From Mycteria americana (lineage: Eukaryota > Chordata > Aves > Ciconiiformes > Ciconiidae): a stretch of 64,000 nt of DNA. Positions 1 through 13,500 of the stretch are shown here, in pieces. How positions within the stretch are numbered: the first letter of the stretch is position 1; the number at the start of each line of letters is the position of its first letter. The stretch is taken from positions 49,029,501 through 49,093,500 of the forward strand of contig NC_134370.1 in NCBI RefSeq assembly GCF_035582795.1. Direction: 5' to 3'. The notes beneath the pieces were generated by a model that was not told the DNA's origin, searched no databases, and was given only the letters and a program-made list of their open reading frames with translations. Made by a program: the position numbers and the translations under genes.

Positions 1-130
1 GCGGGGTTCGCACCTCTGCGGTGCTGCCCGCCGCCCTGCCCGCCCGGCGAGCGGGGACCCTGCCTGCTTCGTATCTTCGAAAGCGCGGGGCGGCAGGAAG
101 CATTTTTTTTTCCCCGACCGCAGCGGGCTG
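1..130. other. GC-rich, CpG-rich window edge
   Basis: The first ~130 bases are rich in CG dinucleotides and then drop to ordinary composition. This looks like the edge of a CpG island extending left of the window. I see no recognisable exon; a short open frame here resembles no protein I know. Confidence 0.3.
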
Positions 131-3100
131 GGTGCTGAGAGAGGGCGGTGGCTGCCAGAGGGTGATGAATTGGTGGTGGCAAGTGAGAACGTGGGGGTGC
201 TTGGCCAGGTAGGTGGGCTTTCCCTGCTCTGGCAGAATTAAAAATACCCAAATAAAGCCCTGATAAGTGAATCTTCCTTCTGTAAAGTTTACATGGTGAT
301 TGCAAGACTAGTTATTGATTATATAGAGATTGCAAGACTATAGCAGCAGGGGATTACTGTTACACGCTGGACCACGTCCCCCAAATCTGCTGCAAAGCTG
401 GAGTATGGTGAGCTTGGCGAGCTGCAGGGTTCACCAGTGCTGCAGCTCCCAGCCCTGCCCTGCTCCCCATCCTCAGCCTAGCGACTCGCAACCTCTCTTT
501 GAGTGATGGGCAAGTACTTTTTTAGTGGAAAAGGGAGGTGGTTCCTAGGTCTCGGGCTCCAAACCACTGCTGTTAGCAAAGGAACTGCTGATCCACCTAT
601 TTGTAACCTGTTGTGTTATAGAAAGCCGGCTTTGGGGTTTATCCTGTCCACCCTGAACTCGTAGCATGTCCCGTTCAAAGCCACCCCGTTACACCTGTGG
701 CATGGCCAGGGGGCTGAGAAAGATGCAGGGTGAGCACCGGGTGAGGGAGAGAGGTCACTATAAAATCATATATATTTGATTTTAACCTGCTCATCGGCGA
801 GTCAGAGCCTTTACAGTGTCAGCCACTGTCTTGCTTCCCTGTTAACCCTCCGTTGATTCAGACATACAGCAGCGCTGTCTCACCCCGACAGGATGGTGTC
901 ACATGGACGGCTGCTTGCATCCAACAGGGGAACGATGCCCCCATCTCCCCAACACCTCTTCCTAGACTAAAGCGGGGTAGCTGCAAATCCTGCTCCCTGC
1001 AAGCCTCTGGTCACGTTCAGCAGGTCCCGTAGCCCTGCGGGTGCCATTGGCAGCCCCGAGGCTCTCCCAGGCTCTCGGAGGGGTCGGCGCTGTATCTCTG
1101 CCGGGGAGATGGTTTGAGGTTTTTGGATTCAGTCTCCTTGCTGCTGGCTCATCGAGGCTCCTGCTCCACTTCCCCTTGGGTGTTGGGTCTTTCTGCTGCA
1201 AGCAGAGCCAGAGAAAGGGATCCAAAGGGATCACGGTGGTCCCGGCCCTTGCCTTCGTGGTTTTGCTTTCCATCTGCATCAGTTTTTCTGCCTCTCCAGC
1301 CCTCCCAAGTCAGGAGATGTTAGAAAGCAGCCGAGCCGCCCCAGCCTGCGATAAGGATGGTGCCGAAGGACCCGGCACCGCTCGGCACAGACTCCTTGGC
1401 ACCAACTATGCTGATAGCTTGGCTTTGGCGGTGACAACCTTGCAATTAAAACTTGCAGGTGCAGTGTTCTTGCCCTGGCCAGCAGCCTTGGTGGATAGTT
1501 TAAAAATTGTTTCCAGGAGTAATTGAGCTTAATTAGAAGCTTGAATTCCCTGGGGCTGTGCTGCTCAGTGGTTCTGTACTTGTCGGGAGTCATGCAGGGG
1601 CTGAAGATGCTCGGAGCGGGGAGACAAATAATGCAATCGGGGCAGCTGATCCCTGCTAGGTCTCACCCTGTTTGGGTTTTTGTTCCTGGGATGTCATGTT
1701 GTCCTTCAGATGGAGACTGGGATTCGTTTCTCTGGGAATCATGGCTTTAGCGTTATACTTCACTTTTCTGACTCTCTGGGGAGAAAACAGAGGATAAAGG
1801 GGACAGAACCAGTAGAAAGCCTTCATGCTGGCCAGGGAGATGAAGAATAAAGGCAACTTTTAGGCATGTAGTCATCGCAGTTAAGATAAAATCAATCTGC
1901 TCCTGACCCCAGGCTCCTGGGCTCTCTGGAGGCACTACAGAGAGATGGGCTCTGCTGTGGAGACCCATAAAATCGGGCTCCATCAAGTGCGATTGCAGCG
2001 AAACCCCAGTCTGAAAGCCGGCAGAGCCCGGTGTCCTCCTAGCCCCTGGACAGACGGCGTGCAGCCTCTGGCAAGTCACCGATGGCCAGTGCCAGCTCTG
2101 GGCTGCCCGCACGGGGCTGTGGAGGGATGAGCATCCCAGGGACCTGCCCCCCTGGCACCAGCCCTGCTGATGGCAGAGGTAGCCAGAAAATGCCCCCTGC
2201 ATCCTCCCTCCAGTGCCGCTGGCACAGCGGGCGAGCGTGCTGGGCCAGGCAGCGTGCCGCCCCGTCTTCCTGCCACCACCCCCGAAATGAGGGAAAACAG
2301 AATACATGGCCTTGGGGGACCAAGTGCAATGATAAAAGCTTTATTAAAGGGATTTTTGCATGGCTCCTTGCATGGCTGGAAGAGCCTTTCCCCAGGAGAG
2401 CCGTGCCCCTGGAGTGGCCCGAACCCCTGTGCCTGGCTCTGCTTTCTGTCTCACTTGATTTACACGGGTCGCTTGGGTGGTTTATAGCTTTGGAGAAATA
2501 TGATTCACGAACTCAAGCGTGATAAGGATGGGGGAAGAAAGAAAAGCCACGTCAACCCAAAGGAATGCGGCCGGTAGAGAGGCCAGCCTGTGGCTGGCGG
2601 AAGCCCCAGGAGGGGGGATTAAGCATAAAAAGGGGCAAAATGGTAACATGTGGCCCCAAAATAGCTGGAAACTGCCCATCCCTGCTGCAGGAAAGCACAG
2701 CTCGCTTTGCCCAGGTTCTCGTCCCCCAAATGTGCTGCAACTCTGAGGCCACGGGCATGGGTCAGCTGAGTGGGGGGATGCTTTGTAACAGGAATAATTT
2801 ATGACCTGAGCCGCCGCCGTTGTGTTTACGTGGTGCTGACTGTGCTCCGCAGAACCCCCGGGGCTGCAGCCGCCCTCCAGACCACTGCACCGCTTCCCTG
2901 AGGATAAGGAGCCGGCGTGGGGTCTGGGAGCAATCTTGCGCGAGTGGCAGGTGAGGGAAGCATCGTCCCTTCGTCCCCTCGCTCTGCTGGGCAGTGCCAT
3001 GTGCCGCCCCATGGCTGGGGAGGCCGACGCTGTGCCGAGGCTTCCTTCAGCGACGGTGGTGGGGGTGGCAGGGAAAGCCCTGACCCGGTGGCTGCCTGCG

Positions 3101-4406
3101 GGCAGGTTCCCGCTGTCCTTGCGAACATCGACCCCTGTGCAAACGCATCTTGACCTGGCAAACACGGCCCCTTTATAAAGGCAGCAAAATTTGGCCGCTC
3201 ACCACTGCGAGGGGAGATCACGGCTGATAAAGCCGTGGGCTTACACAGTCGGTTTGCATGTCGGAGAGACCTTCAGCTCTGGGATGGGGGTGCCGAGGTG
3301 CAGGCAGACCTCTGCCGCTTGCTCCGCGCAGGGATAACCCCTTGGCCCTGCCTGAGGGCGGGGAGCTCCTGCCTGCAGCCTGCCCTCACGGCATCCCTGG
3401 GGGAACCCCTGCATCCTGCACATCCCTGGGGCAGGTTTGCCTCTCAGATGCCCCGGGGGAGACATTACGCACGGCAGCATTTTTGCATTGATACGAAATT
3501 GCTTTTAAATGGAAGGATTTTCCCAGCGAGGGCAAAAGCTCCTGCTATGCCGGCAGGGTGCAGGCAGGGTGCGGCCCGGAGCTGGAGCACCCGTACGCCT
3601 CCAGTCAATGAACCCTGCTGGTTGCTTCAGCAGAAAGTCAATATTGACCCTTCGCCAGCGTTTGCATGCTTCGGCACTAAAATTACCAAAAGCAGAACAA
3701 AGCCCCACGCTTCCCTCCAGCGCCGGCTTTGTTTGCCGATTCTTTAAAAAAAAAAGTTGTATTTATTGGGGTTTTATCGGAAATCAGAGATCTGGGAAAA
3801 GCCATGGAGAAAGAGAGCTCCACCTTCTGCTCCGCTTCTTATTTCTCACCCCTTTCTTTCTCCCCTTACCCAGCATCCATCTTCGCCCACAGCATCCATC
3901 CGAGCTGGACCACCACAGGGGGAGAGATCCTGGCATGGCTGCAGCATCATCCCCCGTCCCCACCGTGTCCCCAGCTCCTTGGAGGGGACCGCAGCTCAGG
4001 AGCCGGGCAGAGACCAGCGCGGGACATGGGAACCAGCGGCACCCCTGCGGTTTAGAAACTGGAAATAAAAGCTGAAGCGGTTTGAAGGCTCGGCCTCGAA
4101 ATGGGGAAGGTGGCGGGGGAGCGGAGAGGAACCAAAACCCACCAGTGGAGGAACAGGCGGAGGGGCAAAGGAGAAGTGAAAGCAGCTGTGATTACTGAAA
4201 GCCCCGATGTGAAAGAGTGGGAGCGCTATCTTTGGGGTTTTCACTTCCCTGTCTGGGCAAGTTTTCTTGGCTTCGGTCTATTTTTCCCCCTACCCTGCTC
4301 TCTGCTCATAAATTCCTCCCTGGGGCAGGTGGGGTTGCTGCCGCCGGAGGTGAGCGCCCCATCCGCCGCGGGGGCTCCGAGAGGACCTGAGAAGCTGGGG
4401 GCTGCC
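131..4406. other. Non-coding stretch, no gene seen
   Basis: Neither strand shows a convincing coding exon: open frames are short, out of register with splice sites, and resemble no family I recognise. The sequence holds scattered GATA-type motifs and short homopolymers. By synteny it lies in the interval upstream of C15orf39, where mammals have PPCDC further out. Confidence 0.5.
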
Positions 4407-4597
4407 GAGCACCCCTGCTGCGGTGGGTTTTGGGGGCTACCATGGAGCATCCCTGCCGTGGTGGGTTTTGAGGGGTACTGCTGAGCATTCCTGCTGTGGT
4501 AGGGTTTGGGGGCTACCATCAAGCATCCCTGCCGTGGTGGGGTTTGGGGGGTACCACCGAGCATCCCTGCCATGGTAGGGTTTGCGGGGTACTGCTG
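4407..4597. repeat. 38-bp minisatellite, about 5 copies
   Basis: A unit beginning GAGCATCCCTGCCGTGGTGG recurs at 4407, 4445, 4483, 4521 and 4559, an exact 38-base spacing. Copies differ by a few substitutions, alternating between a 'gggggctacca' and a 'ggggtactgct' ending, which suggests a two-unit higher-order period. Confidence 0.9.
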
Positions 4598-7500
4598 GAG
4601 ATGCAGACATGTCCAAGCTGCATCACCCCCCTCCATCCCCTCTCCGAGGGGAACAGCCGCCGATCCCTGGTGCACGGGCTGCATCTGTGTGTTTGGCCTC
4701 TAAATAAGGGGATATTTTAATATTTTAAGAAGACTGCGTCTCCCATTGGTCCCTGCCCCCAAATATTTCGTGCAGGACCAGAGGCCTGGTAGCGGTGCAG
4801 AGTGGGGTGCTTTGGTAGCTGTCCTGGTTTACACCAAGCACCTCAATAAAAGCCATTTTTATTCAAGATGAAATGCTGTCACTAAGGGTTGAAAGAGCTT
4901 CCAGTCTGGTGTTGAGCAAGTGTTTTCATTCTCCAAAAATAAAAAGAAGTGAGGGATGGCCAAGACCTGATGCGCTGGTGGTGTGGAGAGGCTCTGGCAT
5001 CGGGCTCATGTGGAAAATAAGTGTACAGCCGTGAAAAGCAGCAATGCTCCCCAGCTCCCCCTTAGCCTTCCTTATCACTGCAGCCTCCACGCCTAGTTTT
5101 GGGCATTGAAAGCCTGCAGGTGCATGGATTTAAGCCGAACTATCAACCCTAATTAAAACAGTGCATTTCCCCCACCACCACCCCTGGAAAGGGTCAGTGT
5201 AACTTGGCCGTGACGTTGTCTGGGGTGTTTGACTGCTTTCTGCCCAGGGAGAAGCCTGCTGACCTCTGCAAGACCTGAACCCGGGCTTAAAGTTAAGCCT
5301 GGGATTAGAGGCTGTGCTGAAATCAGCCGGGGTGAGTCCCCTGCTGTCCTGAATCAGCAGAGTGGCTGCACAGGGAAGACCGAGAGCGGACGAAGGGTCT
5401 GGCAGCTCATGGCGAACATGGTGTTGGATGCTGAAAGGAGGGAGCTGGCTGTGGGGCTCAATGACCAGCTGTGAGCTGGTCCCCTGCATCCATCGGCTGA
5501 GCTGTAGGGGACAGAAACCACGGTAAAATCTTTAGGGTAAATCTTTCAGTCACTGTTCACAGGGGGCTGGCTGGACCAAGTCCTTGGTGATGGAGGATGC
5601 AGCCCTCCAGATGGTCAGGTTTGTTTTCTTTCCAGGGTGCTGGGGAATTATTATATATTTATTATTAAATACCCCCACAAGCATCGTGACAAGCACCTTG
5701 GAGTGGGCCAGAAGCCCTGAGCCTGGACCCTACCCCTCTCACCTCCCAGCGTGTGGCTACTGAGCATTGCCTTTGGCTAGCAACGAAGTGAACGCGGGTT
5801 ATTTGGTCCTGCTGTGATGGGAGTTGTTTGCAGGCTGCTCACACCGGCCCCATCGTTATAGATGGGGACATGGTGAGGGGCGAGCAGCTCTGGTGAGGAT
5901 GCTCCAGGATGGCACAGCCATGAAGCCGTGCTCCCAGCTTGCCTTGCCTAAAGGTGAGTTTTGCAAAATACACTGTTTTTTCCCTTGGTGTTTTTCCTGG
6001 CTCCTGTTTTAGACAACAGCTCCTTGCTTGCTCTGTCCTGCTAGCGTAAGGCATGAAGGCCAAACCACCCTGAATCTTTAAGGCAAAGGTAAGCCTTCCC
6101 CAAACACAGGGCTTGGGGGGAAAAAAAATCAACATCCCTCCCACACACACCCATCATTTTTAGCCTACTTCAGGATTTCTGACTTCAAAATGCCCAGGGC
6201 CTGTCCTGCTGTGGAAGGAGCATCCCCATCCCTGCAAAACCTCGTGCTGAGTTCTCCCCAGGGATGTCTGCCCTCCATTTAAAGCCTTGCTTTTCTCTTC
6301 CCACCCCTCCATTAGCGTTGCTGGGTTAATTTGGCCCCTGCGTTTCCTGTATACCAGCCTTAAATTCCATAATGAACAGGTCAATGCAGTCAATCCTATT
6401 CCACACGCAGAGGAACCGAGACGGGGAGGGAGGCAGCGACTTGCCAGGTCCTGCTCTGGATGGGGAAAGGGATGCAGAAGGAAAGGGGCTGGGGGCTTTC
6501 CCTCTGAATTAAACCAACACAAGAAAGAAAGAATAATGTAAGGGGGGGGGGGGGGGGGAGTTAAAGCCACTCCCTGAAACTCAACTGCTTTCATCCCACA
6601 GGAGCTCTGCAGATAGATCACAGGCGTTGCTGGGTCAGATGCTCTGGAGCTCTTCCAGGCCTGGCCGGTGTTTAAATAGAAAGGTTATGTACCTGGGAGA
6701 TTTATTTCATCTTTTAATTGGTTGTTTGTTTACACGACTCAGGAGCTCTTTGCTAATGTTTGCTTTGCTGGCTCACTCAGCTGCTGAAAATGCCGACCAG
6801 CCGCGTCCCAGCCTGGCTGGCGTGCTGGGGAGGCTGCCTGTCGGCTCCGCTCCTCGGCTGTGCTCGGTGAGCCCCGGTGGTTCCCCGTGAGCCCTTCCCA
6901 GCCCCGCTCCGCAGGCATCACCAAATCCCCCTGGAGCCGGCATCTCTCCATCACACCGTCGTAGGTGTGCAGCTGGGATGGTCCAGACGAGGGTCCACCA
7001 CCCCAACATCTCCCCTTCCCTTGTGGGCAGGCTGATGGAAGACAGGAGCAGGGTCCATCCTGGCCGCGATGAGATGGACCCCCCTTCAGCTGGGCTTTGG
7101 GGCTCCCCCTCTCCCGAGCATCCTGCCAGGCCCAGCAGAGGATGACATGCAAAACACCATGGTTATGGGGTTTGTTTTTCCCAAGCGTGTGGTAAGGTCT
7201 TGGTTCTCTGCTGGTCTCAATCTGCAGAAAGCTTTGGAGGAAAATCAGTTTTCTTCCACTGCAGCTCTAGAGAAAAGGGCTTTGGAAACGACTCGTGAAG
7301 TGCAACGCTTCTCACGCGCCTCCTCCCTCGGTTTTATCTCATTTTATGTTAATTTTCTCCTTTCCGCAAGTCGCGGGACTGCCTTTGCAGGCATGCCCAG
7401 GCGATGGGCGCCTGACAGCCACGTAGGCAGATGGCTGCAGACAAGGTGCCCTCAGGCTCTCTGGCAGAGCGGGTGTCTGATGGCAGATGGTTTCCTCCAA

Positions 7501-10500
7501 CTCGTCCTTGGGGGACACTCACGTGGTTCGGGGGGGGCCTCTTTTCCTCCCTGCCCCAGCACTGGAGCCAGTGGATCCTTATCTCACTCGGCATGCCTCC
7601 CGGGAGGGGAGAAGGGAAGCAATGCTCCCTGGCCCATGCCGATAAGGAGCAGCCACCCAGCCGGATCAGTGGGGCAAGCTTGGTAGGAGCAGCCCCAGGG
7701 GTGAAGGGGAAGCCGCAGATAAGGGGGGGGATCACGCCCAAGATGAGCTGGCATTGGCAAGAGCCCCCTGAAATTAGGAAGGCAAAGGCAGGTGTTTCCG
7801 AGGTAGGCAGGTTCGCTCCAAAAAACCTCCCAGCTTCTGCAGCTGATGGCCATCTTCCCGGTGGGGTGGCTTGCCTGCTCTTCTGCCAGCTCCTGCCCGT
7901 GCTCATTGAACCAATGTCAACAGCGGCCACGTGTGTTTGGGAGGAGCTGATGGGTGTCACTGCAGGAATGTGGGGGGTTGGGGGTTTTTTCATGGTTTTT
8001 GGGTTACAAATGTATTAATGTCTGTTTTGCGCAATCAATCCATTTCTCAATCAGCAAACAACTGGAGACGAACGCACGTTGCTTAACTGGGTAAATCGGA
8101 GCTACCTCTGCTCCCCCAGCCTTGCCAACCGCACATAGCCAGCTCTTGTTCTCTCCTTCCTACCATCAAAGTCTGCATTAATAATAATAATTAAAACCAT
8201 GTTTGGGAGCAGTTTATTGATTTTTTCCTCTGGGATTTCTTTTTTCTCCTGGATTTCTGAACTGCTTCTCACAGGTGGTACCAAGATGTCTTTCCAGGTG
8301 ACTTGGAGGAGGAGGTCCCCAAGTGCTGCCCACAATTTTTGGGGGCAGGAAGATGTTGGAGATATTGGAGATGGCACCATCTTATGACCATCCCATGCTT
8401 AGTGTGGAGGCCATGATGGTGTCTCCAAGCTTTGGTCTGTATAGCCATGGAGTTGGATACAGGGCATCCTGTGCTGCCTCCCCAGCCACCCCCAATCCCT
8501 TGGAGGCAAAGCCACAAGGGACAACCCAGCCCTAGGAGGCAAAGAATGGCGACCCAGCCCCAGGCCACCTGCTGACCCATTTGGCTTGGCACGTGTGGAG
8601 AAGATGTTTGGAGCAGCGAGGAGGTCAGACTGGCTATCCAGGAAGCCTCTGAGGTGGTGCTGCCCTGAGGTGTGATGGGAGGACCAAAGGCTATGGGGAG
8701 TTTTGCCCCCTGGCTGCACGGTGTTAGGGGAAAAAATACACCATGAGGTGGTGGTGGCACGGCCACTGCTACACTGGGCAATGGAACCTTCTCCAAAAAA
8801 ATCATCATCGCTCGGCGATGAAAGGTCTCATTGGGGCTAAAAGGTCCCGTAGAGGCCAAGGTGGGCTCCTGAGGTGGGAATCACCTTCTGGAGAGCAGAT
8901 GGGACCATGCACTGAGTGTAGCTCTTCTGCCAGTGCTGGGCTTTGACGGGAAAGTGCTGGGGTTTGTGGCCATGGCAAACTGGGAGAGCTCAGACAGTAT
9001 TTCCCTGAGCCAGGATTTATATACGCCACCGACCAACTGATGAAAGGTCTTGAAAACTCAGGACCTGCCATTCCTGGCAGAGCCACAGGGCTTCTCCAAG
9101 TGGCGTAAGCAGAGCCCAGCCCACTAATTGCCTGCCTGAGGCCAAAGCTTGTGTGTTTGGGTTTTGTTAGCATCTGGTCTGTAGAGGTTCCCATCCTGGG
9201 TGGCATCAGGGTACCCAAGAGTGCCACAGGGAGACCTGGTGTCCTTCTGGTAGCAGAGAGGGGTTCTGCTTTATGCTTTAGCAGCCAGAGACCAGGGGCT
9301 GGATGTACACCATCTCTCCATGGCTTTTGACCCCGTTTCTTAAGTCAAAGGCACCTTTGTAGCCATATTATCAATGTGCCCCAGCAACTTTCAAACTATT
9401 AGCCAGGCTGACCAAGTTCCCAGGGATGATAGGGATGAAGGTCCTGGTGTTGATAGCTGCCGTCCATTGGCCGTGGGTGAGAGCAGAGGCGGCTGCTGCT
9501 CCACTGCCAGAGCTTGGTGCATCTCCCACGGCTTTGCCTGGGTGCTTGCTGGGGTGCCCACAAAGTGCCCCGACGCCCTTGTGGGGCATCAAAACAGCAG
9601 CCCTTCCAGCCAGCCATGGTCCCACATCGTTTGGCCCTAGGTGACGTCTCGCCGGGACCTGCACACAGCTCTTTATCAAGGCTGCAGTTAATTCCAGTGC
9701 ACCCACCTTCTGCCTGCCCGGTGTGATGGGGACGTGGGGACGATCACCATGTGGGTGCGTGCATGGGGACACAGCACACCAGCAGCGTGTCAGCAATATA
9801 ATGGCAGAAATGAAGAGCGAAGCCAGGGCTGGTCAAAACTTGCCCTCTCCATTAGTGGTTACATCTCTCCAGCAGCTTCTCAATACCAATAATCACTGGG
9901 ATGGTGCAATCGAAGTACTTGACCAAGAAAATACCCGGTAAGTGGGTTTGTACTGCAGCAAAAATCAAAGGAAATGTGTAACTGCAGGTGATGTGCAATG
10001 GCAAAGAGAGGCAATAAATAAGTAGAGGAGATGATTAGAGATCAGGGGTTCTTGAGCACTTTTAACATGTGGATCTCACCTTGATGGGGGAACATCACAG
10101 GCAGGCTCCAGCTTTTACAGGTGCAGTCACGTCACTTGCCCTGCTGCAGGGTTGGCTTAGCTGCACCTTGGAGGACACGGGTTTGGGATAGTCCCCGCGT
10201 TTCTGGGTTTCTGGGTGCTGAACAGGGCTAAAGGAGAACAGGCAAAGCAGGAAAAGCTCATAAGGAAGGAAGAGCAGGAGGAGGACATCCCTGGGTGTCA
10301 TTGGGGCAGCTTCTCCAAGCCTGGCGGATGCAGCGTGAGCCCTTTCAATGGTTGCCCAGCCCCAGCTGACTGCTCTTGCTCAGCCCCAACCTCGGCAGGG
10401 CTGGGCGCAGCTGGGCCAGCCCTGGGAAGTCCCCAGGGGCTTCAGTGGCATCGAGGCCAGCTGCCAGCTGGGGCTGGGAAGTCCCCCAGCCTGGGGGGAG

Positions 10501-13500
10501 ATGCTGAGCCAGGGCCAAGCTGTGGTTCCCTAAAGGCATCGGGTGGGAAGGACTGATCCAGATGCTGGAAATCAGACGGCAGCAGGTATCCCCGAGGGAG
10601 GACTCAGCTGGAGGTAATCCTCCTTGTAACTGGTTTACATGACCTGTAAGGTGATGTGAACGTGGGTAGTACTGGGAGGGGGACGTGCAGGGCAGAGGGT
10701 CATTTCACCCCTAAGCCCTAAGCAGCTGTCCTTCTCCACTACCCGGGGTGGTAAAGCCACCGTGGCACCAGGAGCATGGCTTACCCCACCACCACCTCCT
10801 TTCTAGCTATCTTTCCTGAGGGTTTTCACAAGAAAAGCTCTGCTGAGGGAACCTGGGGACCAGCAGGTGAGCCTTAAAATCCCCATCCCAGTAACAGAGG
10901 GATGGAGAAGGAGAGCTTGAACTTCAGTACAGCTGGCTGGTGGGACATCCTCTCCTGTACCAGCCTGGAGAAGGTCCCGCAGCCCAAGCTTTGGGCCTGC
11001 ATCCAGAAACACCATGGTGGGCACAGCCAAGACTTGACTATTTTTTTTTTCTTTGTCCTTTCCAGGCGCTGAAAATTGCTGCGTGGGAAGAAGGGGATTT
11101 GGAGGTGATGAATGGCTTTGCGATGTTTGCCAAAAAGATGTTTTATCTTTATGGGCACCAAACACCTGGGCTTGCCCTTCCTGGCTGCGAGAGCAAGCTC
11201 CCCAAAAACTGTTCACAAATACCAGCAAAAATTGGTAGTTTCAGAAGAAAGCTGGGAAGTCTGGAGGTGCAGAGCCAGGAGAGCGGACGGGAGAGGCCGG
11301 GCTCAGCCCTCCAAGGTATGTGATGTCCATGTGCCACTTCTGTCCCAGCCAAGGGGATTTTCCAGTGACCTGGATATAAGCAGGGCATGCTCCATTCTTC
11401 CTGCCGGTCCTGGCTCAGCCTCCTCGGAGCCCTGTGGCACGGGAATTGGGTCGGGCGAGCATCCCTGAGCCCAGAGGCATCCACTCAGCCCTTGCAAAGA
11501 GCCCAAGGGGGTCCCACACCTTCCCTGCTGCACCTTCTAATGAGGAAAACGCCTGCAGAGGCATCTTGGGAGGCATCAAGGGACACGGGTGTAAGTCCTG
11601 TGGGGAACCGCACTGGGATGGATGCTGCCGGGTCACAGGGAGGCTGCACCCGAGCCGAGAGCAACGCCCTCGTCTCGGCTCTTAGGTTTGCATGTTGAAA
11701 TCAGGGGTTTCCCGTAACAGGAGGATTGCGATGTTCCCCTCTATGTCCTTGGAGGAGCAGTGTCTCGGCTGGCTGGCCTTGCTGTCTGTGAATCATGCCC
11801 CAGTTAGCAGAAAGGAGATCTTCAGGGCTTGGTCCCTGCTCCTGTGACAACCCATCCATCCATCCATCCAAGAGTCGTTGCACCAAACCCGGGTGGTCCC
11901 TGTTACCCCGAGCTCTCTGCCGATGCTGCCATCCTCCTTCTGGGTGGGGGTATTTGCTTTTATTTTCCAGCATATATACCCCCTTCCCTATAGCAACACT
12001 AGCCACGTGCTCGCTTGGAAAGCCTCCTGCAAAACCTGAGATCGCACATTGAAAGCTGACGGCTTGTTTGCTCCTCTGCTTCGAAACATTTCTTTGCCAT
12101 TGCTGTTTGCAAGGCCATTGGTTGGGTTTTCGGGCTGTTGGTGTTGATACACATCGTTTATCTCGATTTATCTTCGTTCATCTGTTGCTTTGTGCCATTT
12201 GGGATGTATTTATAGTTTCTTGTGCTACCCTGAGGACCAAGCTGCAAAAACCTCTCTCCTGTGGGCTGTGACATACAGATCTTTCCAGAAAAGTGTTTCT
12301 AATAAAAAATAGATATATTTGCTTTTAATAGCTTTCTGTTTCTTTTCCTAAATGATCTAGCTGCTTCTTCAAGGTGTTTCAGCCCCAGCAGCATCCTGTG
12401 GCAAGGAGTTCCCCAGCTGAACGCGCAGCCTTAGCTCACCTCTGCCGGGGCAGGGACCTGGCACCGGAGCATCACCAGTAATTTTCCACCCGACTCCACG
12501 CTGTGGAAATACACCCAGGCACGGAAAAAGCCTGGAAGGGAATAAAGAAGACACTTGGCCAACACAGCTTGGCTGTCTCCCAAGTCAAGGAACGGCTTCA
12601 GGTTCATCTCCAGCTCCCCGGCAGCTTGGCAGGCAGGGCTGCCCCAGCTCCGCGTGGGCTGCGGGCTCCCCGGGGCCGGATCCCGTGGCACCCCTCACGC
12701 TATATATGGGACGGGCCAGCTGCATTTCGCCGGGTGGCTGCTGTGCCAAAACCCTGAGCGCTCCTGCTCCGACAGCTCCCTGCGCCTGCGGGTTCCGTGC
12801 AAGACAAAAAGGGGAAAAAATGGCCTTTTTGTGGGTTTTTTGGGTTTTTTTCTTCATTCCTGCTGCAGAGCAAATGGGCTCGGAGGCTGCCTTGGGAAGG
12901 AGAAGGAAAAAACTCAGCTCTTCTCGCAGCCAAGCCCCACCAAAGGCCGTGGTGAGAGCAGAGCGTGCAGAAGGCTTGGGAGCAGCGGGGATGTGGCGGT
13001 GGGAGGGAGGTGGCGAGCAGTCCCGTTATGAGACTGTAATTGCCCCCGCTAAAAAACGCATTAACCTGATGAGTGAAACGAGGTTTTTACGAGGGCAATA
13101 ATAAGGCGTTCCAGCGCGCCGGGGCGTTAATTGCCTGCCTATGGCCCCGTGGTGCTGCGAGAAGCTGCCTGTGCTCCTGCTGCAATAGGGCCCCAGCCCA
13201 GGCAAGAGGGTCCAGGCCGTTTCCCAACCGCCCTGCGCTAATCCAGCTTACCTCACCCGTACGGCAATAACCATCGGGAGCCATCCCCACCTCCCATTGC
13301 CAGCTGCTGGAGAGCACAAGATGTTCCCAGACAAGCCTCCCCACACCCTGCGTGGCCCCAGCAAACAAGGGAGGCTTCCCAAATCCCACAAGCATCCTTC
13401 CCCGGGTAGCTCCCCGTGGCAAATGTTCTCGGAGAGCTGCAGTCCCCTGCCCACCTCCGTGAAAACTCGGGCTCCTGTGCAATGGGTGATGAAACAGGCT

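Noticed and set aside
9723-9941. Possible exon ending at a GTAAGT donor near 9,937
   Set aside because: The donor looks good, but the translation resembles no protein I know and no acceptor in phase is convincing.
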